Assembly: GCF_001510715.1 (NCBI RefSeq) | Contig: NZ_LMTJ01000013.1 | Span: forward strand, 1 to 64,000 | Length of the DNA: 64,000 bases | Source of the DNA: Bacillus sp. FJAT-29814 | GTDB taxonomy: Bacteria; Bacillota; Bacilli; Bacillales; Cytobacillaceae | Direction: 5' to 3' | In this document: positions 51,304 through 60,602 of the stretch, piece by piece | Layout: each line of letters starts with the position of its first letter | Numbering within the stretch: the stretch's first letter is position 1 | Position numbers and translations under genes: made by a program | The notes under the pieces: generated by a model | The model's input: only the letters and a program-made list of their open reading frames with translations | Database searches by the model: none | What the model was told of the DNA's origin: nothing

Positions 51304-53160
51304 TTGACAGTTCAACTTCGCATACTTGAAACAACCGACCTTCATTTACACTTGGCAAATTATGATTATTACCAAACAAAGCAGGATGACAAGGTGGGTC
51401 TCGTCAAAACTGCAACCCTCATTAAACAGGCTCGTGACGAAGTGAAAAATTCGCTGTTATTTGATAACGGAGACAATATCCAGGGTAACCCGCTAGGCGA
51501 TTACATCGCCAAGGTAAAGGGCCTGAAGAATGGGGAAATCCACCCAGTCACAAGGGCCTTCAACCATCTCAAATATGACGCCGCCACAGTCGGAAACCAC
51601 GAATTCAATTACGGCCTCGACTTTTTGGAGCGGGCACTGAAAGGCGCTGAGATGCCGGTGGTCAATGCCAATGTCTTTGACGCAAAAACCGGCAAGCCAT
51701 ATTTTGAGCCGTATCTTATTTTTAATAAAAAATTCAAGGATGAACAGGGCAAAAATCATGTGATTAAGGTAGGCGTTATCGGGTTTGTCCCGCCGCAAAT
51801 CATGGAATGGGACAAAGAAAATCTCGAGGGGAAGGTTGTCGTCAACTCAATTGTCGAGTCGGCGAAAAAATACATTCCGGAAATGAAAAAGAAGGGGGCC
51901 GATGTGATTGTCGCCCTCGCCCACACCGGAATCAGCGCCGAGCCGTACAAGCCTGACATGGAAAACGCCGCCTACTACCTGACTGAAATCAAAGACATTG
52001 ATGCCGTCCTGACCGGGCATTCGCATAACCTGTTTCCAGGCCCAATGTATGCCAATTTGCCAAACACAAATCTTGAAAAAGGGACCATCAACGGCAAACC
52101 GGTCGTGATGTCCGGGTCGCTTGGCAGCCATTTGGGCGTGATTGATCTGACATTCCAAAAGACACGCGGAAAATGGAACATTTTGAACGGCACTGCAGAG
52201 ATTCGGCCGATTGCCGATGCTGCCGGGAAGACCATTGTTGCCACTGATGAGGCAGTAATAAAGGAAATCCAACCGGAGCATCAAGGCACGATTAACTACG
52301 TTAACCAGCCAATCGGCGAAACGACCGCACCAATCTTCAGCTATTTTGCACTCGTGCAGGATGATCCGTCCGTGCAAATCGTCAACAACGCCCAAACCGA
52401 ATACTTAGTTGAAAAATTGAAGGACCTGACATACAGCAAATTTGCTGGGATTCCCGTGCTATCGGCGGCAGCGCCGTTTAAAGCAGGTGGACGCGGGGGC
52501 CCAGATTACTACACTGATATTCCGGCGGGCACACTGGCAATCAAAAACATCGCCGACCTTTATTTGTATCCGAATTCGCTACATGCTGTGTTGATAAACG
52601 GGGCACAGCTCAAAGAGTGGCTCGAGATGAGTGCCGGCCAATTTAACCAGCTCAATCCAGCCCAAAGCGGTGACCAGCAGTTAATAAACCCTAATTTTCC
52701 ATCCTATAATTTCGATATAATAGATGGGGTCCAATACCAAATCAATGTCACAAGGCCGGCAAAATACGATAAAAACGGCAATGCTGTTAATCCAAATTCA
52801 AGCCGAATCGAGAACCTGACATATCAGGGCAAACCGGTTACGCAGGAGCAGCAGTTTATTGTTGCGACGAACCACTACCGTGCCTCCAGCAATACATTCC
52901 CTGGGGTCAGTGCGGGGCAAGTGATTCTCGCATCGCCTGATGAAAACCGGCAGATCCTCACCAATTACATTCAGGCGAACAAAACAATCAACCCATCCGC
53001 GGATAGCAATTGGGCACTGGCGAAGTTCCAGGGAACCGTAACGCCAGTGTTCGACTCGTCTCCAAAGGCACAGTCCTTTGCGGAAAAATTGGAAAACATC
53101 CGCTACATCGGCCCATCAGCGGGCGGATTCGCGAAATACTCAATCGATTTAACTCGATAA
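51304..53160 (+). CDS. 5'-nucleotidase / 2',3'-cyclic phosphodiesterase, single unit
   Basis: 618 residues from TTG 51304, a start with no proper spacing from its AAAGGAGGA. Calcineurin-like metallophosphatase domain (RILETTDLHLH, FDNGDNIQGNP, VGNHEFNYG, LTGHSHNLFPG) followed by a 5_nucleotid_C domain (about 320-600). It is collinear with the first half of the two-unit enzyme at 53-56 kb and with YfkN/CpdB proteins, which release phosphate from nucleotides outside the cell. As read, it lacks an export signal; see the frameshifted leader before it. Confidence 0.85.
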   Translation: MTVQLRILETTDLHLHLANYDYYQTKQDDKVGLVKTATLIKQARDEVKNSLLFDNGDNIQGNPLGDYIAKVKGLKNGEIHPVTRAFNHLKYDAATVGNHEFNYGLDFLERALKGAEMPVVNANVFDAKTGKPYFEPYLIFNKKFKDEQGKNHVIKVGVIGFVPPQIMEWDKENLEGKVVVNSIVESAKKYIPEMKKKGADVIVALAHTGISAEPYKPDMENAAYYLTEIKDIDAVLTGHSHNLFPGPMYANLPNTNLEKGTINGKPVVMSGSLGSHLGVIDLTFQKTRGKWNILNGTAEIRPIADAAGKTIVATDEAVIKEIQPEHQGTINYVNQPIGETTAPIFSYFALVQDDPSVQIVNNAQTEYLVEKLKDLTYSKFAGIPVLSAAAPFKAGGRGGPDYYTDIPAGTLAIKNIADLYLYPNSLHAVLINGAQLKEWLEMSAGQFNQLNPAQSGDQQLINPNFPSYNFDIIDGVQYQINVTRPAKYDKNGNAVNPNSSRIENLTYQGKPVTQEQQFIVATNHYRASSNTFPGVSAGQVILASPDENRQILTNYIQANKTINPSADSNWALAKFQGTVTPVFDSSPKAQSFAEKLENIRYIGPSAGGFAKYSIDLTR

Positions 53161-53204
53161 AAAAAGGGAACTAAGGCAGTTCAATCTACCTTAGTTCCCT
53201 TTTT
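53161..53204. terminator. Bidirectional terminator between the two nucleotidase genes
   Basis: AAAAAGGGAACTAAGG and CCTTAGTTCCCTTTTT form a 16-bp stem shared by the convergent genes. Confidence 0.93.
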
Positions 53205-53209
53205 GTTAG

Positions 53210-56200
53210 TTATGGTGTTACTTTTTGAATCCGGCCCTCCGCTTTGTATTCGAAAGGTTTTGGAAGTGACTTTACAAAATCCACAGTTGCCTGTAAATCT
53301 TCAGGCCCAATTTCGAGCCCCGTTGAAAGTGCACCAATTCCATATTTGGCATTTCCGTACATATAATTGTTCACAACGACTGAATACTCTTTGTTCGGAT
53401 CAATTTTACTACCGTCCGGAAGGAAGATGTCAACGACTTTGCCGGTTTTCGTAGCATCATCAAAGGTGAACGTGTACTTAAACCCAGCAATATGGAAGTC
53501 AAGGCCGCGATCAGTAATTTGGTTGTTTAATACCTGTTCCAGATCGGCACCGCTAAGGTTCACCTTATTCAGCACATTCCCAAATGGCTGGATCGAGAAT
53601 AAATCCCCAAATGTAACTTCTCCAGCGTCAAGGTTGGCACGGACGCCGCCGCCATTCATTAAGGCAAAGTCGGAATTCATCGCAGCTTTCATGCCATCAG
53701 CAATTAAGTTTCCTAGTCCATTGTCACCAACCGCTTCAGTTGAAGGGTAAGCTTTTACTAAAGAGGTAAGGGAGCTGCCTACTAACTCGGCCTTGATTGG
53801 AGCTACCTGGTCCTCGTATTTTTTCATTATCGCCGAAACAGCAGGGTCTGGGGTGTAGTCAGACTGAAAAACTGTTACAATTTCAGCTTCTTTTTTAACA
53901 ATATCACCTGTTTTCGGGTTTATCAAAAGGTCAACATCAGAAAAAGCAGAACCGTAGGAATAGGCTTGGACAATTAACTTGTTATCGACCACTTTATTAT
54001 TATAGACATGGTTATGTCCTGCAAAAATAACATCTACCTCATCATCGATTGTTTCAGCAATCCTAGAAGCATCGAACGAATCCGTATAACCGTCTTGAGC
54101 TGCAGGGTTATGGGCAAGAACGACAATGGCTTCAATGCCCTGCGCCTTTAATTCGGACGTATACTTGTTAATCGCTGCTGACTCATCGGTAATCTGTAAA
54201 TTTTCATTTCCTTTTGTGACAATCATATTTGGGGTCTCCTGCGTAATCACACCGATAAAGCCAATCTTTACACCGCCTACTTCTTTTACCACATATGGAG
54301 CCGTGATTAATTGGCCAGTCGATTTGTCAAAAGCATTGGCGGCAACGATTGGAAAGTTCATGCCGTCGTAGCCAGCAGTTCCCTTTGGATGCTCGCCGCC
54401 ATCCATCATCCGGTGCAGCTCGGCAATGCCCTCGTCAAATTCATGGTTTCCAAGGGTACCGACATCAAAGCCCAAAGATTCCATGACTTCCACTGTAGGC
54501 TCGTCCTGAAAAAGCGCCGAAATGAGCGGGCTGCCGCCAATCATGTCGCCAGCGTGGACAAGTAACGTGTTTGGGTTTGTAGCTTCACGCTCACGAAGGG
54601 CAGCGGCAGTGTATTCCATGCTTCCGGCAAGTCGTCCGCCCACATTTGTATCTGTATCAAGCTGACCATGCAAATCATTCATCCCAAGCAGCTGGACTTT
54701 TACCGGCTCAAACCCGATGTCCAATTTAAAAATGCCAAAGCCGCCTGCGTCAGTTTTTCCAGTATAAGAAATATTGCCGCCAGCATACTTTTCTGCTGCA
54801 GGTGATGAAGTAAACGTGACATTCACATTCCCCGGAATTGGTGCAATTGACCAGTTATTATCAGCAGTTGGAGTGATTTCCTTCATTTCCGTAATATAAT
54901 CCATTAAGATCTGTCGGTTTTCATCCGCGGAGTCAACAACCATCTCGCTTCCTTTGACACCAGGGAAGTTACCGCCGCCTCCAGCGCGATAGTTGTTGGT
55001 TACCACGATAAAGTCTTGGTCAGGGTCTACTGGTTGACCATTGTAAGTAAGATTCAAGACACGGCTGGAATTCGGGTTAAGGATGGTTCCGTCCGGCTTA
55101 TATTTTGCAGGCTGTGTTACATCAATTTGGTATTGAACGCCATCGATCACATCAAAGTTAAATACTTGGAAATCAGGGTTTAATAATGCCTGCTCTCCGG
55201 TTTTATTCGGGTCAATCGTATTATACTTGCCAGCTGTCATTTCAATCCATTCTTTCACGACAGAGCCTTTTACTTTAATGGCCTTTAACGTGTTGTCGTA
55301 TAAGTACAGGTCGCCGGCACTGCGGATTGTTAAATCGCCTTTCTGGATTTCTGTGTACTCCGATACTCCGTTACGTCCAGCTTTGAATGGAGCTCCAACA
55401 GACAGGATTGGTAGATCCTTGTATTCGGGTTTGCTTAAGGCAATGTAATTTTCTACATACCATTTTTGTGCATCGGTGACAACTTGGATAGATGGGTCAT
55501 CCTGAACTAGAGCAAAATAGCTGTAAATGTCATCGGTTGTTTTGCCGATAGGGGTATTCACGTATTTGATTGTTGCTTCGTGGTCTGGTGTAACAGCCTT
55601 TACGATAGATGCAACTGGCTCTACTGTCTTTTTCGTCACTGTTTTTCCAGCGGAATCTTTCACATCTTCATAGATTTCCCGAGTCGAAGACTGCGAATCT
55701 GCCACCGACCATTTTCCTCGAACTTTTTCCAGCTTAAGGTCGATGATTCCTAAAGACCCGCCGCCATAGCCAGCTTGTACCGCAGGGACTCCGTTGATGG
55801 TGCCTTTTTCATTATCTACTCCCGGAAGCGGCTTTCCGTTAGCACCCTTAAACAGACCATCAAGGGCGGCTACGGTTTTTGCCGGAAATAGTTTATGAGT
55901 ATGCGAGAAGGTAATCGCATCAATACCATCCACTTCACTCAGCGCATAAATGACATCTTCCGTGTTCGCCTTATTGCCGCTGAAGCCGGAGTGCGTCATC
56001 GCAACAACCAAATCGGCGCCTTCCTCACGCATTTGCGGAATATATTTCTTAGCCGTCTCAACGATTCCCTTTGTAATCACTTTTCCATCCAAATGGGCCT
56101 TGTCCCATTCGTTAATTTGCGGCGGCACGAAGCCGATGAAACCAACCTTGATCACGTGCTTTTTGCCTTGCTCATCCACCACTTTTTTATTCAAAATTTT

Positions 56201-56749
56201 ATAAGGGGTGAATTTGTTTATATCGTTATTCGGATTGTTGTCATGGTCATCGACATAAACGTTGGCGTTGACAAACGGGAATTTCGCATCATCGTATGCC
56301 TCTTCCAAAAACTCAAGCCCGTAGTTAAATTCGTGATTTCCGAGGGTTGCGATATCATAGCCCATTTGGTTCATTGCTTTAAAAACCGGATGTACCTCGC
56401 CGTCCTGTAAAGGATCGATTTTTGCTACATACGTTCCAAGTGGGGTTCCCTGAATCAAGTCGCCATTGTCGACCAACATGCTGTTTTCTGCTTCTGTCCG
56501 TGCCTGTTTTACTAGTGAGGCTGTGCTGGCCATACCGACCTTTAAGTATTCAGCATTTTTGTAATAATCGTAGTTTAAAACATTTGTATGTAGGTCCGTT
56601 GTTTCCATCAACCGGAGCTCTACTACAGAATCTTTCTTACCCGCATTTGGGTTCTTGGCTGCTGCGTCGACCTGTGTCCCCGAAAAGAATGGAGCCCCGA
56701 GAAGTGTTACGGCCAGTGATGTGGACAACAGTTTCTTTATACCGCTCAT
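53210..56749 (-). CDS. Two-unit secreted nucleotide phosphoesterase (YfkN-like)
   Basis: 1,179 residues from ATG 56749; a TTG at 56755 is possible. Signal peptide (cleavage near VDA), then a CpdB-like unit (about 45-670: METTDLHTNVL, GNHEFNYG, FSHTHKLFPA) and a UshA-like 5'-nucleotidase unit (about 675-1175: GMNDLHGQLD, GNHEFDEG, FAGHNHVY). It matches the two catalytic halves of B. subtilis YfkN, but the C-terminal anchor is missing: the protein ends at KAEGRIQKVTP. It should therefore be released. Substrates are expected to be 2',3'-cyclic nucleotides and nucleoside 5'-phosphates. Confidence 0.9.
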   Translation of the reverse strand: MSGIKKLLSTSLAVTLLGAPFFSGTQVDAAAKNPNAGKKDSVVELRLMETTDLHTNVLNYDYYKNAEYLKVGMASTASLVKQARTEAENSMLVDNGDLIQGTPLGTYVAKIDPLQDGEVHPVFKAMNQMGYDIATLGNHEFNYGLEFLEEAYDDAKFPFVNANVYVDDHDNNPNNDINKFTPYKILNKKVVDEQGKKHVIKVGFIGFVPPQINEWDKAHLDGKVITKGIVETAKKYIPQMREEGADLVVAMTHSGFSGNKANTEDVIYALSEVDGIDAITFSHTHKLFPAKTVAALDGLFKGANGKPLPGVDNEKGTINGVPAVQAGYGGGSLGIIDLKLEKVRGKWSVADSQSSTREIYEDVKDSAGKTVTKKTVEPVASIVKAVTPDHEATIKYVNTPIGKTTDDIYSYFALVQDDPSIQVVTDAQKWYVENYIALSKPEYKDLPILSVGAPFKAGRNGVSEYTEIQKGDLTIRSAGDLYLYDNTLKAIKVKGSVVKEWIEMTAGKYNTIDPNKTGEQALLNPDFQVFNFDVIDGVQYQIDVTQPAKYKPDGTILNPNSSRVLNLTYNGQPVDPDQDFIVVTNNYRAGGGGNFPGVKGSEMVVDSADENRQILMDYITEMKEITPTADNNWSIAPIPGNVNVTFTSSPAAEKYAGGNISYTGKTDAGGFGIFKLDIGFEPVKVQLLGMNDLHGQLDTDTNVGGRLAGSMEYTAAALREREATNPNTLLVHAGDMIGGSPLISALFQDEPTVEVMESLGFDVGTLGNHEFDEGIAELHRMMDGGEHPKGTAGYDGMNFPIVAANAFDKSTGQLITAPYVVKEVGGVKIGFIGVITQETPNMIVTKGNENLQITDESAAINKYTSELKAQGIEAIVVLAHNPAAQDGYTDSFDASRIAETIDDEVDVIFAGHNHVYNNKVVDNKLIVQAYSYGSAFSDVDLLINPKTGDIVKKEAEIVTVFQSDYTPDPAVSAIMKKYEDQVAPIKAELVGSSLTSLVKAYPSTEAVGDNGLGNLIADGMKAAMNSDFALMNGGGVRANLDAGEVTFGDLFSIQPFGNVLNKVNLSGADLEQVLNNQITDRGLDFHIAGFKYTFTFDDATKTGKVVDIFLPDGSKIDPNKEYSVVVNNYMYGNAKYGIGALSTGLEIGPEDLQATVDFVKSLPKPFEYKAEGRIQKVTP

Positions 56750-56843
56750 TTTCAACCTTTTTCACCATCCTATTAATCTAGTTTTTTTTCCTGAAAAAAT
56801 AGTCGAATAATCCCCCCTAAAAAAATCCTCGAAAAAAGGCTGC

Positions 56844-56875
56844 TTCCTACCTATCAAAAAGCAGCCATTATAATA
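56844..56875 (-). terminator. Orphan terminator in the nucleotidase leader
   Basis: GGCTGCTT and AAGCAGCC pair around an 11-13-nt loop; on the minus strand six Ts follow. It lies about 95 bp before the nucleotidase start with no gene on its 5' side, so it may end a short RNA or act as an attenuator. Nothing else is evident in 56,750-57,061 apart from the site before the next gene. Confidence 0.55.
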
Positions 56876-57061
56876 TTTCGTTCTTAATATAGAATTTAAG
56901 GGGATATCCTTCATAATAATAAAAAATTTTCTACTATTCTGTAAGGGAAAGAAGTCATGGGTCAAAAAGCAGGGATATTCTAGCAACGCGTTAAAGCAAG
57001 TGGGAGGTGTAGACAATTTTAAGTATTGTTATAGAATAATAATTAAAAAAGGAAGTCAAAT

Positions 57062-57895
57062 ATGAATAAAACAGTAAAAGACTTGTTATATATTTTGACC
57101 GGTGCGTTCATTTTTGCGTTGGGTGTAAATTATTTTACAATACCAAATCAACTCTCCGAAGGCGGCATTTTAGGGATCACCATCATCACCTATTATTTGT
57201 TCCAATGGTCCCCGGGGGTCGTGAATTTCGTCATTAACGCGCTGCTCATTGTAGTTGGCTACAAATTTTTTGAAAAAAGAGCATTTATCTACACCATCAT
57301 TTCCATTGCATCCAGTTCCGGGTTTTTATTTTTAACAGAGGACATCGGAAAAAAGTTGACCGACGATATGCTGCTAGCATCGCTGTTTGCCGGGTTGTTG
57401 GTCGGTGTGGGATTAGGTTTGATATTCCGGGCCGGGGGCTCTTCAGGGGGAACGACAATCCTTGCCAAGCTCGCCAACCAGTATTTTGGCTGGAGCATCG
57501 GCAAGGCGATGCTGCTTCTCGACATCATTGTTGTCGCCGGATCGATTTTTATCATCGGCTTGGAAAAAACGATGTACACCTTGCTGGTGGTTTATGTCGG
57601 GGCGAAGGCCATCGATTTTATTGTCGAGGGGCTGGATGAACGGGTCGCGGTATTAATTATTTCGAATTCGCCTGACCGGGTGCTAGCGATGATTACGGAA
57701 AAAATGTCGCGTGGCCTCACTGTGTTGGACGGCCACGGGGGCTATACCGGCCAGAAAAAGGAACTACTCTACATTGTGATAAATAAACAGGAAATCGTCC
57801 AGCTGAAGAATTTGATTTACGAAATCGACGAGCATGCCTACGTGACGATTCACAATGTCCATGAAATGATGGGCAAGGGGTACAAGGCTGGATAG
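57062..57895 (+). CDS. YitT-family membrane protein (DUF161/DUF2179)
   Basis: 277 residues. Five membrane segments in the first 170 residues (with GVNYFTIPNQLSEGGILGIT and RAGGSSGGTTILAKL) and a C-terminal cytoplasmic DUF2179 domain (about 205-270, HGGYTGQKKELLYIVINKQE). B. subtilis has several paralogues (YitT, YvjA, YqfU and others) without a settled function. AAAGGAAG precedes the ATG. Confidence 0.9.
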   Translation: MNKTVKDLLYILTGAFIFALGVNYFTIPNQLSEGGILGITIITYYLFQWSPGVVNFVINALLIVVGYKFFEKRAFIYTIISIASSSGFLFLTEDIGKKLTDDMLLASLFAGLLVGVGLGLIFRAGGSSGGTTILAKLANQYFGWSIGKAMLLLDIIVVAGSIFIIGLEKTMYTLLVVYVGAKAIDFIVEGLDERVAVLIISNSPDRVLAMITEKMSRGLTVLDGHGGYTGQKKELLYIVINKQEIVQLKNLIYEIDEHAYVTIHNVHEMMGKGYKAG

Positions 57896-58026
57896 GTATT
57901 AACTACTATGACAGATGTGTGTCAGTTAAAATGGTTCATGCTAATTATTTTGCGAAATGGGTAGGATAAAGGGGGATTCTGTCGAATATATGTATTACCG
58001 AGAATTTAATTACTGGGGTTGGTAAG

Positions 58027-58986
58027 GTGAGGCTGCATAAAGGAAAAATAGCAATCGTAATCATCATACTGCTGGCGCTGTTTCCGATTTACACATTTAT
58101 CAATGCTGTTAAAGTCGGGGAAAAAGATAGCAATACCGGAAATGCTGCAACTCAGGTTGACGTGGCAAAGAAAGTAAAACCTAATAAGAAGGCCGATGAT
58201 GTGGCGGAAAAAGGCCCATCGGAAGACACTTCTCAACAAGCTGAGGTGGAAGAGGCTGCTGCTAAGACAGAGGATTCTCCAGCGGCTAGTGATTCTGCTG
58301 TTCCTGAGCCTGGAGCATCCGATGAAACCAAGAAAACCAGTGATAATAACGGCTTTGTGGTGGTTATAGACCCAGGACATCAGCTGAGGGCTAACCTGGA
58401 GAAGGAGCCGGTCGGCCCGAATGCCAAGGAAACGAAACTCAAGGTTTCGGGTGGCACAACAGGGGTTGCCACTGGAAAGCCGGAATACGTCTTGACGATG
58501 GAGGCCTCGCTCATTTTGGGGGAAATACTCGAGAAAAATGGGGTACAGGTGATTTTTACAAGGACGACCCATAATGTCAATATAAGCAACCGTGAGCGGG
58601 CGGAAATTGCCAACCAAAATAAGGCCGATTTGTTCGTTCGAATTCATGCGGATGGGGCGGAGGACCCGACCGTCAGCGGATTTTCAGTATTAACGCCGGC
58701 AGCAAACAGTCCATATACCAAAGAAATCTACCAGGATAGCCTGAAGGCCTCACAAATGATCATCGAGGCAGCCGCCAAGAATCCGACCGTGAAAGTAAAC
58801 GGGGTCAAATTCCGCAACGACCTATCCGGCTTCAACTGGTCCCAAGCCCCCAGCACCCTCATCGAAATGGGCTACATGACCAACCCAGCCGAAGACAAAA
58901 ACCTATCCGACAGAGACTACCTGACTAAATTAATCAGAGACGTCGCAGACGGTATCCTCCAATACGCACATTACAAAGAGGAATAA
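58027..58986 (+). CDS. Membrane-anchored N-acetylmuramoyl-L-alanine amidase
   Basis: 319 residues from GTG 58027. An N-terminal membrane helix (about 8-27), a charged Ala/Glu/Lys linker (about 30-108), then an Amidase_3 domain (about 112-315) with the zinc residues in DPGHQ, E in MEASLIL, H in VRIHADG and catalytic E in LIEMGYMTN. It resembles B. subtilis CwlD but has a longer linker. It cuts stem peptides from glycan. Confidence 0.88.
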   Translation: MRLHKGKIAIVIIILLALFPIYTFINAVKVGEKDSNTGNAATQVDVAKKVKPNKKADDVAEKGPSEDTSQQAEVEEAAAKTEDSPAASDSAVPEPGASDETKKTSDNNGFVVVIDPGHQLRANLEKEPVGPNAKETKLKVSGGTTGVATGKPEYVLTMEASLILGEILEKNGVQVIFTRTTHNVNISNRERAEIANQNKADLFVRIHADGAEDPTVSGFSVLTPAANSPYTKEIYQDSLKASQMIIEAAAKNPTVKVNGVKFRNDLSGFNWSQAPSTLIEMGYMTNPAEDKNLSDRDYLTKLIRDVADGILQYAHYKEE

Positions 58987-59004
58987 TGTGTAAAGAGTGG
59001 TATC

Positions 59005-59058
59005 GGTGTCATCAGTGATAATGGTGTCAATAGTGTTAATGGTGTCAATAGTAATATT
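59005..59058. repeat. 18-bp tandem repeat leading into a palindromic element
   Basis: GGTGTCA recurs at 59005, 59023, 59041 and 59059, exactly 18 bp apart. Units 1-3 read GGTGTCAnnAGTnnTAAT-like, and the fourth is the first 18 bp of element copy E. The array seems to have grown from the element end. Confidence 0.8.
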
Positions 59059-59114
59059 GGTGTCAGGCACCATCCGTGGACAAATTGCTTTTTTGTCCAC
59101 GTGGGGCGGACACG
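59059..59114. repeat. GTGTCAGGCAC-family element, copy E
   Basis: GGTGTCAGGCACCATCCGTG, GACAAATTGC, a T tract, TTTGTCCACGTGGGGCGGAC and ACG. The inner GTGGACAAA/TTTGTCCAC arms are perfect. This is the clearest copy with C. Confidence 0.85.
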
Positions 59115-59123
59115 AAACTTTTC

Positions 59124-59172
59124 GAAAGAAATCGGTCGCTAATAGAGTTACTAGCGATCGTTTTCTTTTTTG
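59124..59172 (+). terminator. Terminator after the amidase gene region
   Basis: GAAA-CG-TCGCTA pairs with TAGCGA-CG-TTTTC, followed by a T-rich run. The remaining gene-free sequence to 59,347 is AT-rich with no clear promoter. Confidence 0.65.
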
Positions 59173-59347
59173 TTTTTCTTCATATAACCTCAGATATGTC
59201 CCAACTTCTACTACTGATTCAATCTACGTAAACAACATAAACGGCTTGTTTTCTACAAAACTAGTTAATTAATTCACCTATTTTTCTACAACATCTACTC
59301 TATTGCTCTATTATCATAATATTTAGAAAACCGAAGGAGTGATGTTA

Positions 59348-60553
59348 ATGAAAAAGAAGAAATTTATGACTGGGCTGGGGGTTGTCGCACTATGTGCAAG
59401 TTTAGCAACACCAGCACTAGCAAGCAATTCTCCCAATGGGAATTTAACAAACCCAAACCAAGTCTACTCTATTAAAGGATTTTCTGATTATGCTGAAATG
59501 GTAAGCCGTTTGAAGCAAATTCAGGATAATAGCCAAGGTAGAGTGGCCGTTAAAGTTGTTGGAAAATCCAACCGCGGCCTCGATATTTATCAGGCAAGAG
59601 TGGGAAATGGCAAGAAAGTAGTTCTCATAGAAAGTGAGATTCACGGAAACGAAAATACAGGATCCGAGGCAATCCTGAGCGTTCTTCAATATCTCGGTTC
59701 AAGCAATTCCCCTGAGGCAAAGAAAATTCGTGACGAAATTACCCTAGTGGCCTTGCCAAAAATGAATCCTGATGCGGACGAGCGGGACCGCCGAGGAAAC
59801 AGCATGACATGGCAGGAAGTTGTGGCCAAATTCCCGCAACTAGCAAGTGTAAAACCTGCTTGGAACTACTATACATCCAGTAATATGCAGCAAAGGGATT
59901 ATTCCAAAGATCCCGGCTTTGACGTCAACCGCGACTTTAACCCGGACTTAAATTATGTCCCTAACGCCTCCGACTTCCCAGGATCATCCAGTAAACCAGG
60001 CTGGTACATAACACCGGAATCCCAAACGGTGAGAGATGTATATAAGAAATTAAAAGCTGAATTCGGAAAAGTGGACACCTTTATTGACCTGCACCATCAA
60101 GGCCAATATTATGTCGAAGGCACCGATGACCTTGTGACGATGTCGCTATCCGCCGAATTTGTCCCAGACCCGCGTACACCTAAGGGATCGAAATATGCTG
60201 ATTATGCGAAAAACTACAATGTTGATTATTCAAAACAATTGAACCTTGCTGCCTACAATGCGTTGCAGGCTTCAGGGAATTCACCATTCACCAATATTAC
60301 CCTTTATCAGCGGAACCTTGACCTTCCTGGTACCGCATTGGGAAGCTTTGCCCTTAACGGCAGCGGCACCATCCTCTTTGAAGTAAGAGGCCAAAGCCAC
60401 ACTTTAGGGCAAAAGAAGAAAGGCCAGCTCGTAAAAGCAGTGGAAACTGGACTTTACGGCATTTTGAACGGTGTTGCTGATGGCTCTGTAAAAAATTTGG
60501 ACCCAGCAGACTATGAAAAGATTCCAGAAACCGCCTACGAACCATCTCTTTAA
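59348..60553 (+). CDS. Secreted M14 zinc carboxypeptidase
   Basis: 401 residues from ATG 59348, 8 nt after AAGGAGTG; the frame opens slightly earlier at a GTG. Signal peptide (cleavage near ALA). The M14 metal ligands H99 and E102 lie in EIHGNEN, the third ligand in DLHHQGQ, and the catalytic glutamate in LFEVRGQ. It removes C-terminal residues from peptides or cuts wall stem peptides; which one is unknown. Confidence 0.88.
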   Translation: MKKKKFMTGLGVVALCASLATPALASNSPNGNLTNPNQVYSIKGFSDYAEMVSRLKQIQDNSQGRVAVKVVGKSNRGLDIYQARVGNGKKVVLIESEIHGNENTGSEAILSVLQYLGSSNSPEAKKIRDEITLVALPKMNPDADERDRRGNSMTWQEVVAKFPQLASVKPAWNYYTSSNMQQRDYSKDPGFDVNRDFNPDLNYVPNASDFPGSSSKPGWYITPESQTVRDVYKKLKAEFGKVDTFIDLHHQGQYYVEGTDDLVTMSLSAEFVPDPRTPKGSKYADYAKNYNVDYSKQLNLAAYNALQASGNSPFTNITLYQRNLDLPGTALGSFALNGSGTILFEVRGQSHTLGQKKKGQLVKAVETGLYGILNGVADGSVKNLDPADYEKIPETAYEPSL

Positions 60554-60602
60554 AAAAATGCCCCCTTTAAACACTAAAGTGTTCGAAGGGGGCCTTTTTT
60601 TA
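60552..60602. terminator. Bidirectional terminator between carboxypeptidase and acylase genes
   Basis: GCCCCCTT...AACAC pairs with GTGTT...AAGGGGGC, with A and T runs on either side. Confidence 0.92.
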
